44,037 nucleotides of DNA from assembly GCA_902785855.1 (NCBI GenBank), contig CADAAJ010000016.1, positions 1-44,037 of the forward strand, read 5' to 3'. The translations under genes and the position numbers were made by a program. The notes under the pieces are model-generated. The model made no database searches. It saw only the letters and a program-made list of their open reading frames with translations, and had not been told where the DNA came from. Of this stretch, positions 37,634 to 44,037 are shown one piece after another. Source of the stretch: an uncultured Methanobrevibacter sp. GTDB lineage: Archaea > Methanobacteriota > Methanobacteria > Methanobacteriales > Methanobacteriaceae. How positions within the stretch are numbered: position 1 is the stretch's first letter; each line of letters starts with the position of its first letter.

Positions 37634-38524
37634 ATGAATTATGATAAAGTAGAAGACACATTCTTTGAAGCTTTTGAAGGTAAATATGTAAGAGCTTTAA
37701 TTACTGGACCAACAGAAAAAATTGTAAAAAGAGCAGCATATGATTCAACTTCAACTCCAAGTGCTGTAATTGGCAGAGTTGAAGGTGGTGTTGAAGGATT
37801 TTTAGATTCTTCACAAACTCCAGATGGAAGATTTGGTGCAGTTGTTCAGTATTGGTTAGGTGGAGATGATGTAGATAAATTTGCATTTGAATTATCTTAC
37901 AGATTAAGACAGGATATACTTGTTAAACCATTTACACGAATTTTTGATTACTCAGATAAACCTAGTGATGAATATATAGAAATGATGGATATTGTAGGTC
38001 ACTGTGGTGATGGATATGAATGGATTGTTGAAGAATATGGGAGAAAAATGATTAATGTTCCAATTGCAGTACCTGATTTCCAAATTGAAGAAAAATTTAA
38101 AATTAATGATGGAACAATGGGTGGAAACTTTTGGTATTTATGTGAAAGTCAACAAGCAGTTATTGAAGCTGGTGATGCAATTATTGATGCTATTTTGGAT
38201 GTTGAAGGGGCTACTACACCTTTTGATGTTTGTTCTGCAGCTTCAAAACCTGAAACAAACTTCCCTGAAATTGGTCCAACTACTAATCATGTTTATTGTC
38301 CTTCTCTTAAAGAAAGTTTAGGAAATGAATCTAAAGTTCCTGAAAATGTTAATTATATTCCTGAAATTGTAATAAATGCAATTGATGAAAAATCAATGAA
38401 TGAAGCTATTAAAGCAGGAATTGATGTTGCATTAACATTTGATGGTGTTATTGGCATATCTGCAGGTAATTTTGATGGAAAACTTGGAGATAAAAATATA
38501 AATTTATTTGATATTTTAAAGTAA
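37634..38524 (+). CDS. formylmethanofuran:H4MPT formyltransferase paralogue
   Basis: 296-aa protein similar over its length to Ftr, which moves the formyl group from methanofuran to tetrahydromethanopterin in methanogenesis. Shared landmarks are [62 protein letters not shown] and the C-terminal [11 protein letters not shown]. The N-terminal part differs more from catalytic Ftr. A second Ftr-like gene next to eha is known in Methanothermobacter. The position after ehaR means it probably belongs to the same transcript; it may be a non-catalytic subunit or scaffold. Confidence 0.82.
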   Translation: MNYDKVEDTFFEAFEGKYVRALITGPTEKIVKRAAYDSTSTPSAVIGRVEGGVEGFLDSSQTPDGRFGAVVQYWLGGDDVDKFAFELSYRLRQDILVKPFTRIFDYSDKPSDEYIEMMDIVGHCGDGYEWIVEEYGRKMINVPIAVPDFQIEEKFKINDGTMGGNFWYLCESQQAVIEAGDAIIDAILDVEGATTPFDVCSAASKPETNFPEIGPTTNHVYCPSLKESLGNESKVPENVNYIPEIVINAIDEKSMNEAIKAGIDVALTFDGVIGISAGNFDGKLGDKNINLFDILK

Positions 38525-38534
38525 GGTTATAAAA

Positions 38535-39470
38535 ATGGAAATCTTTGATAATGATTTAAATGCAGAAATAATTGGATTTGGAGCTTTAAACGTAGATAAA
38601 TTATATTCTGTAGAAAATATTGCAGGCTGTGATGAGGAAAGTTTTATTAAAAATGAAACTGATACTCCTGGAGGTTCTGCTGCTAATACAATTGTAGGTT
38701 TGTCTCGTTTAGGTTTATCAACATCTATCATTGGAAAAATAGCGGAGGACAGTGAAGGTGATTTAATAGAATATAATCTCGCTGTCAATGGTGTTTATTC
38801 AAATAATTTGATTTATGCAGATAAAGGCGCAACTGGTAAATGTTTAGGTTTTGTAGATAAAAATGGTGAAAGATGCCTTTATATTGATCCAGGTGTTAAT
38901 GATGAGATTAAGATAGATGAAATAAATCCATTAAATATCATGAGATGTAAAATAATGCATTATACATCATTTGTAGGAGATTCATTTAATACTCAAATAG
39001 AATTATTGGAAAAACTTAATGAAGATACGTTATTAAGTTTTGATCCTGGAATGCTATATGTACAAAAAGGATTTGACATATTAAAACCTATATTGGATAG
39101 GACAAATATTTTATTGATTAATGAAGCAGAATTACGATTATTATGTAATAATAATGAAGCACCTTTAAAAGATTTAGTTATCAGCTTTCTTGATTTGGGT
39201 GTTGAAACTGTTGTTGTAAAACAAGGTTCTAAAGGAGTATTTGCTATGAACGGTCAGGAGGAATGTCATGTTGATGTTTTCGATTGTAATGTGGTGGATA
39301 CAACTGGTGCTGGAGATAGTTTCAACAGTGGATTTTTATATTCTATTTTAAAAGGATATAATTTAGAAAAATCATGTAAAATTGGTAATTGGGTAGCTAG
39401 TAAGTCTATTGAAGGTTTTGGAATGGATAAATTCCCATCTTTAAAAGATTTGGAGGAATTTTTTAAATAA
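38535..39470 (+). CDS. PfkB-family carbohydrate kinase
   Basis: 311-aa ribokinase-fold kinase. Substrate-side motif TPGGSAANTIVGLSRLGL (about 44-61) and the PfkB signature DTTGAGDSFNSGF with catalytic D261 are intact, so it is probably active. The substrate (a sugar or nucleoside) cannot be read. It follows the formyltransferase paralogue by ten bases and is followed by a polyferredoxin, an arrangement that also occurs next to eha in related methanogens. Confidence 0.85.
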   Translation: MEIFDNDLNAEIIGFGALNVDKLYSVENIAGCDEESFIKNETDTPGGSAANTIVGLSRLGLSTSIIGKIAEDSEGDLIEYNLAVNGVYSNNLIYADKGATGKCLGFVDKNGERCLYIDPGVNDEIKIDEINPLNIMRCKIMHYTSFVGDSFNTQIELLEKLNEDTLLSFDPGMLYVQKGFDILKPILDRTNILLINEAELRLLCNNNEAPLKDLVISFLDLGVETVVVKQGSKGVFAMNGQEECHVDVFDCNVVDTTGAGDSFNSGFLYSILKGYNLEKSCKIGNWVASKSIEGFGMDKFPSLKDLEEFFK

Positions 39471-39493
39471 AAAATTATTTAGTTGGTAATATT

Positions 39494-40321
39494 ATGAATG
39501 TATCTTTTATAAAACAGATGAAAAATTTAGAACGTGAAGTTTTAATGAAATCTGTTGAATTAGATGATGATGGTGATGATTTCCAGTTTGAATTAGATGA
39601 TTTTAATGCAGATGAGGAAATAATTGCTGTTGCACCGAAGTGTGTAAGATGTAATACTTGTGTTGGCGAATGTCCAGTTAGTGCAATCGAACCAGCTAAT
39701 ATTTTTAAAATAGCTAAAATAACTGATAAATGTGTAAAATGTGAAATTTGTGTTCAATCATGTCCGGTTTCAGCAATTAAATTAATTAATAATTCAGTTA
39801 TTTATAATAATGAGGATGAACGTGATGTTATAGAATATAATGTAGCTAATGTTAGCTGTCCTCATAGAGTAGTTCGTATGAATAGTATTTCAATTGATTA
39901 TTCAGTTGATAATAATTGGGATGATTGTGCAAGGTTATGCCCGACAAATGCATTTACTTTAGAATTTAGAGAATTTTTTGATGATTTAAATATGGATATT
40001 GGTATTGAATTAATAGATGATGAATTATATCCGTATATTAATGAAAAAATGTGTATTGGATGTGGTGCATGTCGTGAAATTTCTTTAAATGACTTTGCCA
40101 TATCATTAGATAGGTATATTGGACCTATTGTTCATTCTAGAAATGTTGAAATAAATCAGGATTCATGTGTTAATTGTTATTTATGTGAAGAAAATTGTCC
40201 AACTGGAGCTATTGAATTAGTAGATGGTGAAGTTCGTTTAGATAATGATAAATGTATAAGATGTGTTGAATGTACTAAGCACTGTCCAGTAGGAGCATTA
40301 AAAAGAGTTAATATAAAATAA
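39494..40321 (+). CDS. polyferredoxin with four intact and two degenerate cluster motifs
   Basis: 275-aa protein with an acidic N-terminal extension (~45 aa). Intact motifs: CVRCNTCVGECP, CVKCEICVQSCP, CVNCYLCEENCP and CIRCVECTKHCP. Two more look damaged: one keeps only DDCARLCP together with a distant SCP, and one (CIGCGACREI) lacks the last Cys-Pro. It follows the kinase by about 23 bases and is probably an extra electron carrier of the Eha system. Confidence 0.85.
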   Translation: MNVSFIKQMKNLEREVLMKSVELDDDGDDFQFELDDFNADEEIIAVAPKCVRCNTCVGECPVSAIEPANIFKIAKITDKCVKCEICVQSCPVSAIKLINNSVIYNNEDERDVIEYNVANVSCPHRVVRMNSISIDYSVDNNWDDCARLCPTNAFTLEFREFFDDLNMDIGIELIDDELYPYINEKMCIGCGACREISLNDFAISLDRYIGPIVHSRNVEINQDSCVNCYLCEENCPTGAIELVDGEVRLDNDKCIRCVECTKHCPVGALKRVNIK

Positions 40322-40335
40322 AATGGGGTTTATTT

Positions 40336-40971
40336 ATGAAAGCAAAAGAATTGATGGATAAAAATTTTGTATATTTAAACTGTGATGATACAGTAATTGA
40401 TGCATCTTTGGCAATGGAAGATGTAAGGCGTTTTACTTGTCCTGTTGTCAATGAAAATAAACAATTGGTAGGATGGGTTACATCATTTGAAATTACAAAA
40501 GGTCTCAGGCAAGGTAACGATAAAATTTCTGAAATAATGAGTGGTTATGAAGAAATATCTACTGTTCATGAAAATGATCCTGCAAGTAAAGCAGTTATAT
40601 TAACTGCAAATAATAAATTTGTTACCGTGCCTGTTGTAAATGATGACAATCAGGTTATTGGAATGGTACGTGCTTGTGATATTGTAGAATTATTATCTGA
40701 ATTGTATGATATTAAAGTATATAAATTATATGAAGCTATGCAGCATCAGCTTAAAGGTGTAACTTGGGATGAGTTAATGGCTGCTTCAGCTTTGGTATCT
40801 AAAAAGACTACTGGTGTTAAAATTTCCCCAGAAGAATATGAAGATAATATCATGAATTCTACATTTGGTGAAGCAATTTGGGCAACTGGTGGGCTTGAAA
40901 AATTCTTTGCAGGTTTGATATCCGTTGGAGAAATGGTTATTGCTCGAAAAGTTGGAAAAGCAAAAAAATAA
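40336..40971 (+). CDS. CBS-domain protein
   Basis: 211-aa protein with two CBS domains (about 1-60 and 64-125; KAKELMDKNFVYLNCDDTV, PVVNENKQLVGWVTSFEI, PVVNDDNQVIGMVRACDIVELL), which usually bind adenine nucleotides. An unrecognised helical C-terminal part of about 85 residues follows. It is the last gene before the operon terminator and could sense energy charge for the Eha-linked genes. That link is inference from position. Confidence 0.85.
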   Translation: MKAKELMDKNFVYLNCDDTVIDASLAMEDVRRFTCPVVNENKQLVGWVTSFEITKGLRQGNDKISEIMSGYEEISTVHENDPASKAVILTANNKFVTVPVVNDDNQVIGMVRACDIVELLSELYDIKVYKLYEAMQHQLKGVTWDELMAASALVSKKTTGVKISPEEYEDNIMNSTFGEAIWATGGLEKFFAGLISVGEMVIARKVGKAKK

Positions 40972-41015
40972 ATCTCAATGTTGTTTCTTTAGTATTTGAA
41001 GGAATATTCAAAAAT

Positions 41016-41045
41016 CTGCTGAATTTTAAATTTAGCAGTTTTTTT
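41016..41045 (+). terminator. terminator of the eha operon
   Basis: CTGCTGAATT, a 3-base loop and AATTTAGCAG form a 10-bp stem with one G-T wobble, followed directly by seven T. It lies 45 bases after the CBS gene. The rest of the gap to 41327 is AT-rich with no other structure seen. Confidence 0.72.
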
Positions 41046-41327
41046 ATTTTATTTTAATTTTCCACTCTTTTTTTAAGATATTACTGTTTGTGTTTCTTTT
41101 TTTGAAATAACATATAATTAATTTTGAGATATTTATTTAATTATTAATTTTAACTTAATCAAATTATTGTTAATTTTCATCTTATTGGTTAGAGATTAAT
41201 TATATGATTTAATTTCATTTGTTTAAGATAAAAATTTTAATTAAAATAAAATTTTGTCTTTATTATTGTTTTTTTAGTAGGGTAAAGTATTTTAAAGAGG
41301 TTTTGTAAAATATATGTGAGGTGAAAT

Positions 41328-43205
41328 ATGAATTCAAAAATTAAATTTTCAATAATTATTGTGGGATTATTGTTATTTAATATGGCTATTGTGTCTGCTA
41401 GTGACATAAATAGTAGTGATATTACTCAATCTTGTGATGAAATAACTAATCAGGATGTTATTTCTAAAGATTCTGATAATTTAGTTTTTGCTGATAAAAA
41501 AACACCAACTATATCAGTGAATACCTCCAGTATTAAAACTGGTGGTTCTATGACTATCTATCTGAAAGATTCTAATACTCCAATATCCAATCAGAATGTA
41601 ACTGCAAAATTAAATAATGTGGATCATATTTTAACCACTGATTCGAATGGTGCAGCTATTTTAAAAATTGGTTTAAAACCAAATGATTATCTACTTAGTG
41701 TTAATTTTTTAGGATCTGATGATTATAATCCAGTTAGTGAACTTTTTAATATTTCTGTATTAAAAGCTAATTCAATATTGTCTTCACAAAACACAACAGT
41801 TATTAAGAATAGTAATTTCGTTGTTTATTTAACTGACGAATATTATAATGTGATAACTAATGGGAATGTGACTTTGGATTTAAAAGGTTTGACATATGCT
41901 GGGATAACTGATAGTTTAGGTAGAGTTAATTTTGAAATTTCTGAGGATTATGGCAGATATTCTGTTGTAGTTAATTATTACGGTAATGATTATTATAATC
42001 CTGTTTCAAAAACATTTGATTTAATAGTTCCTATTACTACTTCTGTTGTAATTGGAAATGAAAGGTTATTGACTAATGGTTATTTAAGAATTTATCTTAA
42101 AAGTGATGTTTTATCTGCAGTTGCATTTAAAACTGTGATTATTGCGGTTGGCGGTAATGTTTATCGACAAACTACCTCATCAGAGGGATTTGTTGTATTT
42201 AAACCGAAAGCAGGTACTGGACCACTTGATGTTTCTGTTAGTTTTGAAGGCAGTGAAGATATTTTAGGTTCATCCGCTTCAAAATCTGTTAGCGGAATTA
42301 GTGGAAGTGCTATGAGTCCTGTTAAAAATAAAATTCCATTACGAAATGGTGTTCCTGATATTGATTTGATGTCTAAAAAATTTGTTTTAGCTGATGAAGA
42401 TATGACTTATACTCTTACTAAAGCACAATATAAAAAAGCTATTAAAATAGATAGTTATTGTTTGTATTTAAATAATAGATTATCTAAATATGCATTTTTC
42501 AAATCAAAATCTGAACCAAAATATTATCATGTTATTGCAAGAGAAAAATGGAATGTTATTGAAAGAGAAATTAATACTAAAATTGTTTTGAAAAATCAAC
42601 ATGATTATTGGCCTTCTGAGGTTACTGTTTCTCTTAAAGGTAAGTCATATACTTACTCTGAAGTTAGGGATGTGCAAAATACTGGTTATACATGCGGTCC
42701 AACATCTGCAAGTATGTGTAGTCAGGTTTTAAGAAATTATTATGCTGAAAAATATTTAGCATCTAAAGCAGGCAGTACATCTTATGCAGGAACTGCTACA
42801 AGTGGTCTTAAAAAAGCTTTGGAAAATCTTCATTTCAAATGTGCTTATTTCTATAAAAGTTCATTTAAAAAAGCTTTAAAACATCTTAAAAAAGGTGGTT
42901 GTGCTTTAATTTTCCATACTTGGAGTCATTATGTTGCTATTTTAGATATCAGTTCCGATGGTAAAAGAGTATTGGTAGGTAATCCTTCAGGTAGTTATGA
43001 TGAAGGAAGCCATAGCATTCCAACCAACTGGTTAAAATCAAGTTACATGAAAAAAATGTTTAATAATTATGATACATCCAGTTTAATTGTTAAACTCAAG
43101 TATTCCTTGTCAAAATCCACTACCAAGAAAATTAATAATTTATATTCAAGTTTTGGTACTGGTTGGGTACGTCAAAACGTAAATGAAAGAATTCCTCAAA
43201 TTTAA
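41328..43205 (+). CDS. secreted adhesin-like protein with C39-like cysteine peptidase domain
   Basis: 625-aa surface protein. A signal peptide (IKFSIIIVGLLLFNMAIVSA, cleavage near residue 24) is followed by three Ig-like beta repeats (about 58-146, 147-234 and 235-322); the first two share a YNPVS motif near their ends. A linker of about 100 residues follows. The C-terminal domain (about 445-590) has the papain-like C39 pattern: Q450 as oxyanion residue, C456 in TCGPTSASM, H534 in SHYVAIL and N552 in GNPSG. Such proteins may cut peptide bonds in pseudomurein or in host or competitor proteins. There is no C-terminal membrane anchor. GAGGTGA precedes the ATG. Confidence 0.82.
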   Translation: MNSKIKFSIIIVGLLLFNMAIVSASDINSSDITQSCDEITNQDVISKDSDNLVFADKKTPTISVNTSSIKTGGSMTIYLKDSNTPISNQNVTAKLNNVDHILTTDSNGAAILKIGLKPNDYLLSVNFLGSDDYNPVSELFNISVLKANSILSSQNTTVIKNSNFVVYLTDEYYNVITNGNVTLDLKGLTYAGITDSLGRVNFEISEDYGRYSVVVNYYGNDYYNPVSKTFDLIVPITTSVVIGNERLLTNGYLRIYLKSDVLSAVAFKTVIIAVGGNVYRQTTSSEGFVVFKPKAGTGPLDVSVSFEGSEDILGSSASKSVSGISGSAMSPVKNKIPLRNGVPDIDLMSKKFVLADEDMTYTLTKAQYKKAIKIDSYCLYLNNRLSKYAFFKSKSEPKYYHVIAREKWNVIEREINTKIVLKNQHDYWPSEVTVSLKGKSYTYSEVRDVQNTGYTCGPTSASMCSQVLRNYYAEKYLASKAGSTSYAGTATSGLKKALENLHFKCAYFYKSSFKKALKHLKKGGCALIFHTWSHYVAILDISSDGKRVLVGNPSGSYDEGSHSIPTNWLKSSYMKKMFNNYDTSSLIVKLKYSLSKSTTKKINNLYSSFGTGWVRQNVNERIPQI

Positions 43206-43234
43206 TTTTTGGAATTTTTTTTTATTTCTTTTTT
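43206..43234 (+). terminator. T-rich terminator after the adhesin-like gene
   Basis: Runs of five, ten and six T directly follow the stop codon, with no hairpin. Such T tracts are a usual archaeal termination signal. Confidence 0.45.
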
Positions 43235-43562
43235 GTGAAGAGATTGATTTTAAAGTTGAAGATATACATTTCATTGATTTTGATTGTTTAAATAAGATTT
43301 TTTATAAATATGAAAAGGATAAAACAATTTCAAATGTTGAAAACTTTGACATTCACAATATCCGTAATGATTTTTTCATATTAGTCGAAACTAAAGAAAT
43401 TGCAATCGTTATTGGTGGTAATCAAATGGATTTCTTCTCTCCTTTTGAAAAATTAAATGATAATTCATTAAAGGAGCTTTCCAACCAATGGATGCTTTAC
43501 TTTTTAAAGTATCGTAAGAAAAGAAATATAATTAAGAACCCTATTTGTGAAAATCATCCGTT
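43235..43562 (+). pseudogene. remnant of an unidentified + strand gene
   Basis: About 108 codons without stop that look truly coding (charged, DNEK-rich, for example NVENFDIHNIRNDFFILVE and IGGNQMDFFSPFEKLNDNS), but with no start codon at the 5' end. The frame runs on past 43562, where the sequence becomes the antisense of another gene, so its 3' end is lost too. I do not recognise the family. It is best read as an internal fragment left by rearrangement. Confidence 0.45.
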
Positions 43563-43760
43563 GAGATATATTCCATATTCATTTGTATCCAGGATATTTT
43601 TTAGTGTTTTTGATCCTTCAAATATTCTGCAAAAAACTTTATCGTCTCCAAGATATTTAAACCCAAATGCACCTGCATTTTTGATTCCGTCTTTGCTGGT
43701 TGTGGTTGTAATGTATTCATATTGCACATCTTTTTTGATTCCAAGTTTTTCTAAATTCAT
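43554..43760 (-). pseudogene. truncated DUF447-like flavin reductase-fold protein
   Basis: 68 codons starting MNLEKLGIKKDVQYEYITTT and containing TSKDGIKNAGAFGFKYLGDD and RIFEGSKTLKNIL, which resemble the N-terminal third of DUF447 proteins (split-barrel FMN-binding fold, normally about 190-200 aa). The frame ends at a stop right at the junction with the + strand remnant, and the following minus-strand frames do not continue the family. No ribosome binding site was seen. Probably a decayed gene. Confidence 0.55.
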
Positions 43761-43818
43761 ATTATTATGTTGTGTGGAAATATTTTTAAATTTTGTTCAG
43801 AATTAAATTTTTTTTGAA

Positions 43819-43872
43819 ATCAAAAAATTATATTTTACAAAATTACTAATTTTCATCAAAAAATTATATTTT
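43819..43872. repeat. 18-base direct repeat, two copies 36 bases apart
   Basis: ATCAAAAAATTATATTTT occurs at 43819-43836 and 43855-43872, separated by an unrelated 18-base spacer. The repeat lies upstream of the truncated DUF447-like gene, so it could be a duplicated promoter or operator element. Two copies only; not a CRISPR array. Confidence 0.5.
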
Positions 43873-43952
43873 GTTTAATTGCTTAATTAATGGATATTGT
43901 ATCTAATGGGGTTTAGTAAAATATATATGGGAATGTTCATAAAATATTTATC

Positions 43953-44028
43953 ATAGGATTTAAGGTTTTTATTGCATATGCTTTTAGCAATAATTAAGTT
44001 AAATTGTTTAAAGCGTTTAGATCCTATA
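43953..44028. repeat. nested inverted repeats at the window end
   Basis: ATAGGATTTA near 43954 pairs (one mismatch) with TAGATCCTAT near 44019, and inside them TTATTGC/GCAATAA (43969-43993) forms a perfect 7-bp stem. No ORF or known RNA was recognised. The structure may continue beyond the window. Confidence 0.3.
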
Positions 44029-44037
44029 ATCCAAAAT

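Noticed and set aside
40972-41327. Search for tRNA or other RNA genes in the gap after the eha operon
   Set aside because: Only the terminator hairpin was found; no cloverleaf, conserved T-loop sequence or further strong structure was seen.
43183-43806. 207-codon + strand ORF after the adhesin-like gene
   Set aside because: Its start overlaps the adhesin gene and its second half is the exact antisense of a DUF447-like N terminus; it is a composite of two remnants, not one gene.
43819-43872. Possible CRISPR repeat pair
   Set aside because: Only two 18-base AT-only type units, no array, no leader and no cas genes in the window.

Overview
The window looks like a chromosomal segment of a hydrogenotrophic methanogenic archaeon of the order Methanobacteriales, most likely a Methanobrevibacter-type species. 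The evidence is a complete-looking energy-converting hydrogenase A (Eha) gene set with its 6- and 10-cluster polyferredoxins, an archaeal GatD/GatE pair, a split GMP synthase, NreA, a Cgi121-type KEOPS subunit, citramalate synthase, an archaeal split glutamate synthase, very AT-rich DNA, GGTGAT/GGAGG ribosome binding sites and TATA-box promoters. No CRISPR array, tRNA gene or insertion sequence was recognised.

Layout. (1) 1-2141 (+): the 3' end of a 5S rRNA gene, then cimA and a cgi121-like gene. (2) 2119-10584 (-): a PLP-fold (DegT-like) protein overlapping nreA; a guaA operon (amidotransferase, a small acidic protein, synthetase) with its own terminator; a 48-residue membrane protein on the other strand; a thioredoxin-reductase-like flavoprotein; a winged-helix regulator; and an unusual KaiC-like/PPDK_N fusion. 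(3) 10610-16397 (-): a split glutamate synthase operon (amidotransferase, GXGXG subunit, F420/FrhB-like subunit with permuted halves, FMN synthase) that appears to include the PPDK_N fusion as its last gene, with glnA upstream under its own promoter. A near-ideal NrpR-type operator lies at the glnA start site. The 657-base gap behind glnA holds several unexplained structured elements. (4) 17055-25360 (-): gatD-gatE preceded by a 2-oxoacid:ferredoxin oxidoreductase (vorCBA), an AMP-forming acyl-CoA ligase and an XRE-cupin regulator, probably transcribed together. (5) 25572-26799: a small Cys-tailed protein (+) and a sugar-nucleotide epimerase (-). (6) 26914-40971 (+): ehaA to ehaR, then a formyltransferase paralogue, a PfkB-family kinase, another polyferredoxin and a CBS-domain protein, closed by a clear hairpin/U-tract terminator. 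(7) 41328-44037: a secreted adhesin-like protein with a C39-like cysteine peptidase domain, followed by a decayed region where two gene remnants of opposite strand meet.

How the genes work together. GlnA and the glutamate synthase subunits form an ammonium assimilation route, with F420H2 as the likely electron donor. Eha supplies low-potential electrons from H2 using the ion gradient, for CO2 reduction to formyl-methanofuran; its operon carries a paralogue of the next enzyme in that pathway. VorCBA with the acyl-CoA ligase could either oxidise branched 2-oxoacids or, more likely in a gut methanogen, fix CO2 onto imported branched short-chain fatty acids to make branched-chain amino acids. CimA feeds the isoleucine (2-oxobutyrate) route.

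All family assignments come from reading motifs and from knowledge of the families; no database search was run.
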